From an uncultured Pseudomonadales bacterium (lineage in GTDB: Bacteria > Pseudomonadota > Gammaproteobacteria > Pseudomonadales > Azotimanducaceae), in NCBI GenBank assembly GCA_958296165.1, contig OY282447.1, forward strand, positions 4,005,154-4,069,153: a DNA stretch of 64,000 nucleotides. The letters are read 5' to 3'. Positions 53,483 to 63,500 of the stretch are shown piece after piece. Position 1 is the stretch's first letter; every line of letters starts with the position of its first letter. Position numbers and translations under genes: made by a program. The notes below the pieces were generated by a model. It saw nothing but the letters and a program-made list of their open reading frames with translations, was not told the origin of the DNA and searched no databases.

Positions 53483-55227
53483 CCCTATTGTTGCATTAGA
53501 TTCTCAATCTATCCCCTTGGGATTGAGCGGCACGGCGAGTCGTAGTCGGTTCTCCCGACGAAACGAAGCGGGAGAAGAGTAGGCGCGCACCAAGGGAAGG
53601 CGCGACGAAGGCGTTTCGGCGAGGACGATTCGGATCCTCCCCGATTGGATCCAATGCGGATTTTCGGCGTTGCCGCTCAAACGCACCGGCGGTTGGCCTG
53701 AGCGGCGCCGCTCCGACGACGCCTTTCGGCCCTTTCGAAAACCGATGCCGAATCGTTCTGCGGATCTCGGAAGCGGCGGCCTCCCTTGGTACGATGGAGG
53801 TGCTCAAACAAACATCGAAGGAGGCCGCCGAAGTGAAGATTAGCAGGAACGCCGTGCGCGGAAAAGCGAACCGGGCGCTGGAAATCCGATTCGAGGCGCA
53901 GCGCCTCACGTCGCACGCCGGGCTGGTCGTCTTCCAGCGGCTGTTCGCCCGGCTGGGGCTGAAGGAGCGCCTGCGGCCGTGCTTCCGGCACCTGCCCGAG
54001 CGCGCCTACCCGCCGCACGCCGTCGTCCTGCTGCTGGTGGTTCACCTGCTGCTCGGCTGCCGCAGCCTGCGCGACATGGCGCGCTACCGCAACGACGAGG
54101 CGGTGCGGCGCGCGGTGGGGCTGCGGCGGCTGCCGGACGTGTCGACGGTCTCGCGCGCGCTCGCCGGCATGGACGGGCGCTGCGTCGACAAGATGCGGGC
54201 GGCGAACCGGGAACTGGTGGTCGAGCGGCTGCGGGCGCTGCGCCCGGGGCGCGCGACGGTCGACTTCGACGGCTCGGTGCTGGGCACGAAGCGGCAGGCG
54301 GAAGGCACGGCGGCGGGCTACAACCCGCAGCGCAAGGGCCAGCGCAGCTACTGGCCGCTGTTCGCCACCGTGGCGCAGACCAGCCAGGCGCTGGACGTGC
54401 TGCACCGCCCCGGCAACGTGGCCGATTCCACGGGAGCCCGGGAGTTCATGGACGAAACGCTGGCCCGCCTGCGCGACGCGCTGCCCGGAACGCGGCTGGA
54501 GGCCCGCGCCGACGGCGCCTTCTTCGGCGAGGACGTCCTCGGCCTGTTCGAGCGGCGCCGCGTCGACTACTCCGTGTCCGTGCCCTTCGAGCGCTTCCCG
54601 GCGCTCAAGCAGCTGATCGAGAGCCAGACCCGATGGCGCAAGGCCGGCCGGGACGCCGAGTGCTTCGAGCCGGACTGGAAGCCGAACAGCTGGGCCAGCC
54701 AGCGCCGCATCGTCGTGATCCGCCGGCGCGTGCCGATCCGCCGCCCGGGGCCCCTGCAGCTCGACCTGTTCGAACCCCGCGCCCACGGCTTCGAGTTCAA
54801 GGCCGTCGTCACCAACAAGCGCCAGAGCGCCCGGCGCGTCGCCCTGTTCCACGACGGCCGCGGCGCCCAGGAGGCCCTGTTCGCCGAACTCAAGTCGCAG
54901 TGCGGACTGTCCCGCGTCCCCGCCCGCCGCGAACCCGCCAACCGCCTGTTCGCGCTCGCCGCCATGCTCGCCCACAACCTCGCCAGAGAACTCCAGATGG
55001 CCGCCCGCGCGCCGCAACGCCGCGCCAGCGCCAAGCGCTCGCCGCTTTGGAACTTCGAGCAGCTGCGCACGATGCGAAACGACTTCCTGCTGCGCGCCGG
55101 ACGCTTCCTGTACCCGCAGCGAAAACCCGTCCTTTCCATCATGTGCGACCCCAGGACCGAGGCCACGATGAACGACTACCTCGCCGCTTTCGCCCTATAG
55201 ATCGGCGTACTTAATGCAACATTAGGG
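53483..55227 (+). mobile_element. IS1380-family insertion sequence (1745 bp), apparently intact
   Basis: Left end CCCTATTGTTGCATTAGA (53483-53500) and right end TTAATGCAACATTAGGG (55211-55227) form imperfect inverted repeats, bounded by the 4-bp duplication TCAA (53479-53482 and 55228-55231). A 4-bp duplication and CCCTA-type ends are usual for IS1380. Unlike the other elements in the window its transposase is uninterrupted, so it may be the most recent arrival. Confidence 0.88.
53794..55200 (+). CDS. IS1380-family transposase
   Basis: 468 residues in one frame. Recognisable blocks are HAVVLLLVVHLLLGCRSLRD, MARYRNDEAVRRAVGLRRLP, DVSTVSRALAGMD, VDFDGSVLGTKRQAEG (first acidic residue), RADGAFFGEDVLGLFERRRV (second), and QEALFAELKSQCGLSRVPAR with NRLFALAAMLAHNLARELQM (third, the Y-R-E-like region). 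This is the IS1380/transposase DDE group 1 pattern. It should excise and insert the surrounding 1745 bp element. A GTG at 53833 is an alternative start. Confidence 0.9.
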   Translation: MEVLKQTSKEAAEVKISRNAVRGKANRALEIRFEAQRLTSHAGLVVFQRLFARLGLKERLRPCFRHLPERAYPPHAVVLLLVVHLLLGCRSLRDMARYRNDEAVRRAVGLRRLPDVSTVSRALAGMDGRCVDKMRAANRELVVERLRALRPGRATVDFDGSVLGTKRQAEGTAAGYNPQRKGQRSYWPLFATVAQTSQALDVLHRPGNVADSTGAREFMDETLARLRDALPGTRLEARADGAFFGEDVLGLFERRRVDYSVSVPFERFPALKQLIESQTRWRKAGRDAECFEPDWKPNSWASQRRIVVIRRRVPIRRPGPLQLDLFEPRAHGFEFKAVVTNKRQSARRVALFHDGRGAQEALFAELKSQCGLSRVPARREPANRLFALAAMLAHNLARELQMAARAPQRRASAKRSPLWNFEQLRTMRNDFLLRAGRFLYPQRKPVLSIMCDPRTEATMNDYLAAFAL

Positions 55228-55239
55228 TCAAGCAAGATG

Positions 55240-55266
55240 GCACGGCGTGCACGGCGTGCACGGCGT
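55240..55266. repeat. 9-bp tandem repeat, three units
   Basis: GCACGGCGT is repeated exactly three times (55240-55248, 55249-55257, 55258-55266), 12 bp beyond the IS1380-family element and upstream of the kinase gene. Units are contiguous without spacers. Confidence 0.8.
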
Positions 55267-55303
55267 GAGCGCTTGTGCGGCGTTTTAAGCGTTTGACGGG
55301 CTT

Positions 55304-56536
55304 TTGAACCGTAAGTTGAGTTGGGAGGGCAAGACATGCCGCCAAAGTTCAAGAAAAGGCGATGTTGTCGGAAGTGACCGGAAGTACAGCATTGAACGAG
55401 AGCTCGGGAGTGGTGGCTTTGGCACAACCTACGAAGCGGTCAATACTTCCACGAACGCCACGGTGGCATTGAAGTTCTTGGAACCGGGGGCGTTTCAAGA
55501 GGCGAGCAAGGAGGGTAGCAAAGTGACCGAGCACAACCACGATGCTGTCGTCAAGGTCCTCGACGTCGTCGAGTGGGACTTTCCTTTCATTGTGATGGAG
55601 TTCGTCGACGGTCAGGTTCTGTCGGACTTCTTCGATCGGAACGCGCCACTAAGTCCAAGCCAGTGGTGGGAGAGTCTTCGACCCCTCTTGAAGGGTCTTC
55701 ACCACCTACACGCGACAGGGACGGTTCACCGCGACATCAAACCGGCGAACATCATCCTACGACACAGGCAGCCACACCTCCCGGTGATCGTTGACTTTGG
55801 CGCCGCGCGGCACACGGGCCGAGATCTAACGCAGATTATCCACTCGCAGCACTACACGGATCCCGAAGTCCGCCGCCTTGAACTACGGGTGGCAGAGCCT
55901 AGTTGGGACATCTACTCCTTGGCCGTGGTCTCATTTGAGGCCCTGTTCAATGATGAGTTTACTGAGCTCGTGGATGCGTCGGCACCGGAGGCGTTCCGCG
56001 ATCAGATGTTGGGGTTGGTCATGAGGTGTGACAGCTGTTTTCTACAGGCTATCGGTCGGGGGTTAGAGCCGCGGGAGCAAAGGCCGAAGCAAGTAGTTGA
56101 TTGGATGACGCTGATGGTCGCTCCCGATGGCGTCGTTCGCGAGGCCGATCCAGTCCCTAGTAGCTCTACCACAGACGGCAAACCAAGCGCTGTTTCGCGT
56201 GCAACGAGGCACACCGTGGCCGCAAAGTGCTCGGAACTTGAAGAGCGTTACGGCTTACCGTCAGGCTCCGTTGGCCTAATGGCCGACGGTGAACCGCTCC
56301 GGGGACAGACGTCCCTCGTGTCCTTCTGGCGATCTTGGGAATACTCCGTTGATGGCGGCCGTGATGAGTTCGCCACCCTCGTCGATGATGGTGACACTGT
56401 GTCCAGCGTTCGCGATATGGTTCAGCGCCACCTGAAGTACCCAGTCGAGTCTGTTTGCCTCGTCCAACCAGACGGTAGCGTGTATCGAGGTAACACTAAG
56501 ATCAAGACAGTACGAGGGGATTTCCAGGGGAAATAG
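55304..56536 (+). CDS. Hanks-type Ser/Thr protein kinase with unknown C-terminal domain
   Basis: The kinase domain has all catalytic elements: glycine loop ELGSGGFGTTYEAV, VALKFLEPG lysine, GTVHRDIKPANIIL catalytic loop, VDFGAARHTG metal loop and PSWDIYSLAVVSFEALF. The C-terminal 130 residues (ATRHTVAAKCSELEERYGLP, then SVRDMVQRHLKYPVESVCLV QPDG, SVYRG) suit no family I can name; a beta-grasp fold is possible. No membrane segment is visible, so it is cytosolic. The start is odd: the ATG at 55336 has the best ribosome site (GGGAGGGCAAGAC) but is one base out of frame, because of an AAAA run at 55354-55357. Only a TTG at 55304 is in frame. The kinase may be frameshifted at its N-terminus. Confidence 0.75.
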   Translation: MNRKLSWEGKTCRQSSRKGDVVGSDRKYSIERELGSGGFGTTYEAVNTSTNATVALKFLEPGAFQEASKEGSKVTEHNHDAVVKVLDVVEWDFPFIVMEFVDGQVLSDFFDRNAPLSPSQWWESLRPLLKGLHHLHATGTVHRDIKPANIILRHRQPHLPVIVDFGAARHTGRDLTQIIHSQHYTDPEVRRLELRVAEPSWDIYSLAVVSFEALFNDEFTELVDASAPEAFRDQMLGLVMRCDSCFLQAIGRGLEPREQRPKQVVDWMTLMVAPDGVVREADPVPSSSTTDGKPSAVSRATRHTVAAKCSELEERYGLPSGSVGLMADGEPLRGQTSLVSFWRSWEYSVDGGRDEFATLVDDGDTVSSVRDMVQRHLKYPVESVCLVQPDGSVYRGNTKIKTVRGDFQGK

Positions 56537-56627
56537 CGGTCTGGCCCTACACGTCAGTCGGCGTTCCGTGGGCCTATAGTCGACGTAGCGAGGGTGTCTT
56601 CGACCCTGCGCCAAGCCGGGATGGCGC

Positions 56628-58469
56628 TTAGGCGAATGGATTAGCGGGCTGTAGCGAGATCTCGCGCTCGTAGCCCGGCACCGCGATGCGCTCGTCGATT
56701 ACGTCCAAGTGCTCGCCGCGCAGGACGCCCTCGCCGTAGCGGTAGATGGTCCTCGCGTCGCCGCTGCTAGCGGCTTCGTCGTATGCGCGCGCTCTCTCGC
56801 TGGCGCGTTCGGCCAGAGCCTGCTGGCGCTGCAATGCTTGTTTGCCATGCCTCGCACTCATCAGGGCCGTGGCGACGTGCGGCGCCAGGATCAGTCCGGT
56901 CGCGTTGTTGCCTCCGAATCCTTTGGAGTTCACCAGCGCGAGATCGATTGCGTTGGGATCGATCTCAAGGTGTTCGGGCGCAATCCGCAGATGGTCTTGA
57001 TGGACGTCGTCGGCAGCGGCGTCGATTGTGGCGATGCCCGGAATCCACCCATGTGCCCAAGTACCGAGCGCGAACGCCGTCTGGTCGCCGGATGCGGGCG
57101 CTAGCGTGTGCCCCAAGTACGCCTTCACCGCCGCGACCGGCCAGTTCTCAATCCCAAACGTCTTCGCCATCTCGTTCAGGATGTGGCTCTCGGTTACGCG
57201 GTTTTGCGGCGTGCCGGTGCCATGCGCATGCACGTACGAGCGATGCCGAACGGCATCCGTATCCAGAATCGCGCGCCCCAGCGCCAGCGCCTTGGCGACG
57301 GTGATGTAGTTTCCTACTCCGGGCCCCGGAATGGATTGCTTGAATCCGTCCGCGTTCACGAACACGCCGGCCACCGCGCCGTGGATGTTCGCCCCCATCT
57401 CCACCGCTAGCGCGTCGTCCGTGAGCACCAGATATACGGCAGCCTCCGCCAGCGTGAACCCGCAGTTCATGCCGAAGGGTCGGCACGCCCGGCGGTTGTC
57501 CACCGCATCCGTGCCGTCGATGGCCATGAGCTGCTCGTCTTCCGCGAGGGCGCCCATGGTGCGATACGCCTCCACGATTTCCGGCACGATGGGCGCTTCG
57601 GCACCGCCAATCACAGCGACGCGGCAGCGGCCAGCGCGAATGTCGTCGACCGCCTGCTTGAGGTTGTAGAGGAAGGTCGCGCAGGCCCCGATCGCGCCGC
57701 CCGTGCCGCCCAAGCCGCCAATCACATAGGCGTTGATGAAATCGGCAGGCATTTCGCACAGGCCGAGCGCCGCCTGCTTGGAAGTGGCGCGTTTGCCCAT
57801 CAGGGGGAACTGCATCATGCCGCCGGCGCTGTAGCTGTCGAGTTGGCCCATGGCGCTGCCCGAGTAGCAGGCGAATTGGTCTGGGCGCACATGCTTCTTG
57901 AAATCTTCCCACGGGATGCCTACGGATTGCACGGCGTCCGAAGCGGCGTACACGGTGAGCTGCAAGCCGCGCGGGTGGCTGCGGGAAGGGTAGAGCTTGC
58001 CCGGTTCGAAGCCCTTGGGACATTGCCCGGCGGAAGTCACGCGCGAGCCACGGCGGTCCGGCAGCAGCACATCGGCGCTGTCGGCGGTCACCTCGACGCT
58101 GCCGTCTTCCCGGCGCTTGACGACCCAGCCGGCAGGGATTTCTTCCGGGATGTCGCGGCGGTGCAGGATGAAGGTGAGCTGTTCGCCGCTCGCCGGGTTC
58201 AAGCGGGCGGTGCGTTGCCAATAGACGCGGTCCGGGTCGAAGCAATCGATGCGGCGCACGAGGGTGTTGTCGCGGATGTGTTGGCGCACCGATTCGTCGC
58301 CCGAGTCGCGTTCGATGTTCATCAGCGCGGCGAGGCTGGCATACGTGGCGTCGGCGCACCTCTTGTCGATGACGTCGATCACAGTACGCCGATAGGCGTG
58401 ATGGAAGGAAACTCGCCCGGCGGCGTTGACGCCGCCGAAACCGACTATTACGGGCAGAGGTTCGCCCAT
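56628..58469 (-). CDS. FabY-like beta-ketoacyl-ACP synthase
   Basis: 613 residues, much longer than FabB/FabF (about 410), with an N-terminal LPVIVGFGGVNAAGRVSFHH and extra insertions. The condensing-enzyme triad is present: Cys in IGACATFLYNLKQ, His in YVHAHGTGTPQNRV and His in KAYLGHTLAPASGDQ. Size and N-terminus resemble Pseudomonas FabY, which can start fatty acid synthesis from acetyl-CoA and malonyl-ACP. Ribosome site AGGAAGGAGGAGGAAGC precedes ATG 58469. It lies next to a thiolase gene on the same strand, 131 nt apart. Confidence 0.82.
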   Translation of the reverse strand: MGEPLPVIVGFGGVNAAGRVSFHHAYRRTVIDVIDKRCADATYASLAALMNIERDSGDESVRQHIRDNTLVRRIDCFDPDRVYWQRTARLNPASGEQLTFILHRRDIPEEIPAGWVVKRREDGSVEVTADSADVLLPDRRGSRVTSAGQCPKGFEPGKLYPSRSHPRGLQLTVYAASDAVQSVGIPWEDFKKHVRPDQFACYSGSAMGQLDSYSAGGMMQFPLMGKRATSKQAALGLCEMPADFINAYVIGGLGGTGGAIGACATFLYNLKQAVDDIRAGRCRVAVIGGAEAPIVPEIVEAYRTMGALAEDEQLMAIDGTDAVDNRRACRPFGMNCGFTLAEAAVYLVLTDDALAVEMGANIHGAVAGVFVNADGFKQSIPGPGVGNYITVAKALALGRAILDTDAVRHRSYVHAHGTGTPQNRVTESHILNEMAKTFGIENWPVAAVKAYLGHTLAPASGDQTAFALGTWAHGWIPGIATIDAAADDVHQDHLRIAPEHLEIDPNAIDLALVNSKGFGGNNATGLILAPHVATALMSARHGKQALQRQQALAERASERARAYDEAASSGDARTIYRYGEGVLRGEHLDVIDERIAVPGYEREISLQPANPFA

Positions 58470-58488
58470 TCGCTGCTTCCTCCTCCTT

Positions 58489-58533
58489 CCTTGATCTTTA
58501 CGACCTTGATCTTTACGACCTTGACCTTGGCCC
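58489..58533. repeat. 15-bp tandem repeat upstream of the FabY-like gene
   Basis: CCTTGATCTTTACGA is repeated exactly (58489-58503 and 58504-58518), then a degenerate third unit CCTTGACCTTGGCCC. It lies between the thiolase stop and the FabY-like start, next to the ribosome site of the latter, and may affect its translation or stability. Confidence 0.75.
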
Positions 58534-58600
58534 TAGCCTTGGCCATCCATTGGCTTGGCGACATCCGTGCGAGCGTGGCTGTCGCTGCCGGGCCGCGAGT

Positions 58601-59746
58601 CTATACCCGTTCCAACGCGATGGCGGTTGCTTCGCCGCCGCCGATGCACAAGGAGGCGATGCCGCGTTTGCCGCCGGTGGCGTTCAGCGCGTGCGCCAAG
58701 GTCACGATCACGCGGCTGCCTGTGGAACCGATGGGGTGGCCTTGAGCGCAGGCCCCGCCGTAGAGGTTGACCTTCTCCGCGTTGAGGCCCAGTTCGTCGA
58801 TGGCCATCATCGGCACGCAGGCGAACGCTTCGTTGATCTCGAAGATGTCGACGTCGTCTTTGTGCCAACCCACCGCTTGCAGCAGTTTGGCGATGGCGCC
58901 AGCCGGGGCGACGGTGAACTCCGAAGGATGGATGGAGTGCGTGGCGTGGCCGACGATGCGGGCCAAGGGGGCGGCGTCCAGCGCCGCGGCTTCGTCGCCG
59001 ATCACCAGCGCCGAAGCGCCGTCTGAGATCGAGCTGGCGTTGGCCGCGGTGATGGTGCCGTCCTTCTTGAAGGCGGGGCGCAAAGAGGGGATGCGGTCGA
59101 TCTTCGAACGGCGCGGCTGCTCATCCTCTGCCACATCGCCCAGCGCGTCGATTTCAGCATCGAGAGCGCCGGAATCCATCGCGGCGCGGGCTTTCGTGAC
59201 CGAGGCGATGGCGAACTCGTCCATGGCTTGGCGAGTGAGCTGGCGTTGGTCTGCGCTGTCCTGCGCGAAGCTGCCCATGGCGCCGCCGGTCTCTGCGTCT
59301 TCAAGGCCGTCTAGGAACATCGCATCCTGCAGTTTGGCGTGGCCCATGCGCAGGCCGGCGCGCGCCTTCTGCATTAGATAGGGTGCGTTCGACATGCTTT
59401 CCATGCCGCCTGCCAGTACGCGGCGAGCGCTGCCGGCGCGGATGAGGTCGGTTGCCAACATGGCCGCCTTCATGCCCGAGCCGCACACCTTGTTCACGGT
59501 GGTGGCGCCTACGCCGTCCGGTATGCCAGCGCTGCGCATGGCTTGGCGGGCGGGGGCCTGCCCAACGCCGGCACTCACCACGCAGCCCATGAAGACCTCG
59601 TCGATGGAGCTCGCGTCGACGTCCGCGTGCTGCACGGCGGCGCGGATGGCGTGTGCGCCGAGTTCCGGCGCGGTGCGATCCGAGAGTGCGCCTTGGAAGC
59701 TGCCGATGGGCGTGCGCTTGGCGCCGAGGATGAAGGCTTGGGTCAT
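58601..59746 (-). CDS. thiolase (acetyl-CoA C-acetyltransferase family)
   Basis: 381 residues. The acylated cysteine is in TVNKVCGSGMKAAML (about residue 88). ALVIGDEAAAL, DIFEINEAFACVPMMAIDEL (NEAF motif), GGACAQGHPIGSTGSRVIVTLA (catalytic His) and SLCIGGGEATAIALE (second Cys) complete the site. It condenses two acetyl-CoA or cleaves 3-ketoacyl-CoA; direction cannot be inferred. Its start overlaps the moaB stop by 4 nt, so both belong to one transcript starting upstream of moaB. Confidence 0.92.
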   Translation of the reverse strand: MTQAFILGAKRTPIGSFQGALSDRTAPELGAHAIRAAVQHADVDASSIDEVFMGCVVSAGVGQAPARQAMRSAGIPDGVGATTVNKVCGSGMKAAMLATDLIRAGSARRVLAGGMESMSNAPYLMQKARAGLRMGHAKLQDAMFLDGLEDAETGGAMGSFAQDSADQRQLTRQAMDEFAIASVTKARAAMDSGALDAEIDALGDVAEDEQPRRSKIDRIPSLRPAFKKDGTITAANASSISDGASALVIGDEAAALDAAPLARIVGHATHSIHPSEFTVAPAGAIAKLLQAVGWHKDDVDIFEINEAFACVPMMAIDELGLNAEKVNLYGGACAQGHPIGSTGSRVIVTLAHALNATGGKRGIASLCIGGGEATAIALERV

Positions 59747-60303
59747 GGTTGCTCCGGTGGTTTTCTGCCCGGCGGCGCGTGTTCGAAGAAGCGTGGCAGC
59801 AGTTCTGCGAAGTTGCAGGGCTTGGTGGCGATGTCTAGCTGAGCGCGAAGGATCTTGTCCCAGGCAGTGCGGCAGGCGCCGGTCGAGCCGGGCATGGCGA
59901 AGATCAACGTGCCGTTGGCGAGGCCGCCGACTGCACGGGATTGTACGGTGGAGGTGCCGATTTCCGCGAAGGAGACGTGTCGGAACAGCTCGCCGAAGCC
60001 ATCGATGGCCTTGTCGAAGAGCGGCAGCAAGGCTTCCGGCGTGCTGTCGCGGCCGGTCAATCCGGTGCCGCCGCTAGCAAGGATGACCTGCACGTCGGCG
60101 CTCGCGATCCAGGCGCTCGCCACGGCACGGATTGCATAGACGTCGTCGCGTACGAGGCGGCGATCCGCCAAGGTGTGGCCGGCGCTGGCGAGGCGTTCTG
60201 CCAGAAGGTCGCCAGAGGTGTCCTCGGCCAGGCTGCGGCTGTCCGAAACGGTGAGTACGGCGATGGCGAGAGCGGTGTTCGGCATGGCTGGGGCGGGTGG
60301 CAT
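59743..60303 (-). CDS. moaB: molybdenum cofactor biosynthesis protein MoaB-like
   Basis: About 186 residues from ATG 60303; the open frame reaches 60591, but the extra N-terminus is unlike the family. ATG 60285 is also possible. Motifs are [56 protein letters not shown] (the MoaB/MogA molybdopterin-binding SGGTG loop) and [19 protein letters not shown]. It adenylylates molybdopterin or a related step of cofactor synthesis. The molybdenum hydroxylase at 14861-17583 could use its product. It is divergent from the giant carboxylase gene. Confidence 0.88.
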   Translation of the reverse strand: MPPAPAMPNTALAIAVLTVSDSRSLAEDTSGDLLAERLASAGHTLADRRLVRDDVYAIRAVASAWIASADVQVILASGGTGLTGRDSTPEALLPLFDKAIDGFGELFRHVSFAEIGTSTVQSRAVGGLANGTLIFAMPGSTGACRTAWDKILRAQLDIATKPCNFAELLPRFFEHAPPGRKPPEQP

Positions 60304-60514
60304 CGAGTGCCGCGTAGGGCGCGGACTTGGAACTGGCAGTGACGACTGGGCGCGGATTATACGCTGCTTGGCTTTAGTTCCATGGCACGGCCGTGTTGAC
60401 GTGCGGCGACGAAAAAGGACGAGCGTTTGCACGCCGGCGGAGTCCCTCACAACGCATTGAATTGCCGTTGACTTTGTGGAATCGTTCGCGTTGCCATTTG
60501 AGCGGCTGACAGGG

Positions 60515-63500
60515 ATGGATTCCGCAACGCAACCGATGCCGAAGGCGCCGCCGGCTAGCGGTGCCGTCGGCACGGAACAGGCCGCTGACACGCGGGGAGA
60601 TCAGCTGTTTCTAATCGCTGAGGAACTCGCTCGTGATTCTTCCTTGGTGCCCGAGCGCGAGCGTGAGTTCGACCCGCCTTTGCGAGGCGTGCTGGCAGAC
60701 GCCGAAGTGTTGCGCCAAGCCGAAGCGCTCGATCATCTGGACATCGATTCCTACATCGAAGCCGTGATGACCGGCGCGAACGACCCCAAACGCATCGCCG
60801 CGCCGGAGGTCATCGCCCGTTTGGGCAAGGTGGAAACCGAGGAACGCGACGGGCCGTTCTACGCGGCAACGGTAGCGATGGACTTCGACGGCGAAGAGCG
60901 GCGCGTCGGCTTCATCGCGCAGAGTCGCGCCGTGCGCAGCGGCGAATGGATGCCGGAGCATCACCTGCGCGCGGCGGCCGCTGTTAACGAGTTCGCCAAT
61001 CGATCGCTGCCGATCGTGAGCTTGATGGATACGCCGGGCGCCGCTGGTGACGAGGCGGCGAACAAGAACAACCAGTCGCACAGCATCTCGCGGCTGATCG
61101 CGGAGATGTCCAACACGGACGTGCCGAATCTCGGCATCGTCTATGGCCTCGGCTATTCCGGTGGCGCGATCCCGCTAGCCGCCAGCAACCTCATCCTGTC
61201 CGTGCGCGACGGCGTGTTCAGCACAATCCAGCCGAAGGGCCTGGCCAGCATCGCCAGACGTTTGAATCTCTCGTGGCAGCAGTGCGCCAAACAGGTGGGC
61301 CTCTCGCCGGTCGAGCTCAAGCGGCAGGGCAACATCGATGCGGTGATCGACTACGTGCCAGGGGAAGACGTTGAGAATCTGCGCCTTGCCATCGTCTCCG
61401 GCATTCGGCATGTGGAGGAAACCACGCGCAGTTTCGTGGCTGAGAATCCCTACATTCTCGATCACTACCGGCGTAATTTGCAGCGCTATCTGCACCCTTC
61501 CGAGCGCTTGCGCCAGCTAGAGGCGAGTGCGTCGCTAACGCTCACCAAGAACCCTACCGAATACCAGAACGTGTTCGGCGTCGCCTATCGTTATTTGCGT
61601 TATCTACGCGTGCGGCGCCGCATCAAGGCCACGCACACCGCTTCCTACGGCCGCTTGGCGGAGCAAGAACTGCCAAGCGGAGATTTGGCGGCGCGTACCG
61701 ATCGCGAGCGGCGCCAGACCTTTCTGCGCTGGTTGCAGGATCCCGACAAGGTGATCTACGACGACGCCCTCTCCAAAGCGTGGAAGAACTACGCGGAGAA
61801 GAAGGCCACCGTCAACGAAGTGCGCAGCCGCTTCGCGCAGTTCTTCCTAGGCGAGCGCAGGAAGAACTACGAGGACGCCCGCGCACTTCTGATCTCCAGC
61901 ATTGGCATGTATCTCTACAACCGCTGGAAGATCGACGCCGCCGGCAACTTCGGAGCGCTGCAGGCGTTTGCAGAGAACGAAGCCGAAACCCGCGCGTTAT
62001 TCCGCGTTTCCGAACTGGCCCAGCCGCGCGGGCTGATCGAGGCGATTCGCGCCGACGCCGAGCTTGGCGCACTGCTGCGCGAGCGTTTCACGCATGAGGG
62101 CATGAAACTGTTTTCGGAAAGCGCGGACATGTCCGACGCTGCGTTGCGCGAGCAGTTGGCTGCGGAACTCAATCTGGCGATTACCGACGGCCCGCTGGCG
62201 CTGGCGCCGGGAACGCTGTCTGCCGACTGTCGAGCTTCTGTAAACGGCGAATCCTCTAGCATCGTCGCCAACCGGCTGGCGATCGACGACCGCTTCGGAC
62301 GATTGTTCGAGAGAGCGAACGCTGGCGTCGGCGCGCGGCCGTTGGCGGAGGTGACCGTCATGGACGCCGTGCTGCAGCAGGACCTGCGCCGAGATTTCGT
62401 ACACGAGTGCGAAAACCTGCTGTTGTTCGATCAGGTCTACGACAACATCGTCGCCAATTTGGATTCCATCGCCGCAGAAGCCAAATCGACGCGCGCGCTC
62501 TCTCATGCTTCGCTGCGCAAGCTGATCGAAGACACCTTGTTGGCAGCGGCGAAGAACGTCGGCAACGCTGCCGAAGCCACGCCAGAGCGTTTGCGCACGC
62601 AGTTCTTCGGCTGGTACGGCCGCATCGAGAAGACGTCGCGGCTAGGCCACTTCTTGCGCGACGTAGAAGAATGGAAAAAGAACGCTTCGTCGCGCGTCTC
62701 CGATACGCTGTTCGTGGTCGTGACGTTCCTGTTCGAGCGACTGCTAGCTTCCTACCTGCACGCCGAGTGGGATGGGCGTCGCTATGACGGCCGTATCGCG
62801 CCGCGCAGCATCGGCCGCCGCAAGGATTTCTGGAATCGCCTCATTCAGGCCTATCGAGATTTGCTCATCCGCGACGTATTGCAGCGCCAAAAGCGTAGCA
62901 AGAGCACGGGATACAGCGCCTTTGTGGGCGAGTTCTTCGAGCACTTCGAGGAATACAACGGCGATCTCATCAGCTCGGACCCGCATCGCTTTCCCGGCTT
63001 GCGGGTTTCCATCGAGAGCGCGTTGCAGAAAGGCGAGCCGCCCTGCGGCGTGGTAACGGGCGTTGGCCGCTTCAAGATCGGCGCTGGCGGCTTGAGCGCC
63101 GGCGGCTTGACGAGCGCCGGTAGCCACACCGTAGGCGCGGTGATTTCCAACACGGCATTCAAGGCCGGCGCATTCGATATGGCGAGCGCCGAGAAAGTGT
63201 GCAAGCTGCTGGTGGTTTGCGCCGAACGTCGCCTGCCGGTGATCTGCTTTATCTCCTCCGGCGGCATGCAGACCATGGAAGGCGCCGGCGCGTTGTTCTC
63301 GATGGCGGCCGTGAACGACCGCATCACTCGCTTCGTGCGCGATTTCGACCTGCCGGTGATCGTATTCGGCTTCGGCGATTGCACGGGCGGCGCGCAGGCG
63401 AGTTTCGTCACGCATCCGCTCGTGCAGACCTGCTATTTCTCCGGTGCCAGCATTCCCTTCGCCGGCCAGATCGTGGTGTCGAGCTACTTGCCGAGCGACT

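Noticed and set aside
55240-55266. CRISPR-like repeat array
   Set aside because: The 9-bp units are contiguous, without spacers; no array or cas gene was seen anywhere in the window.
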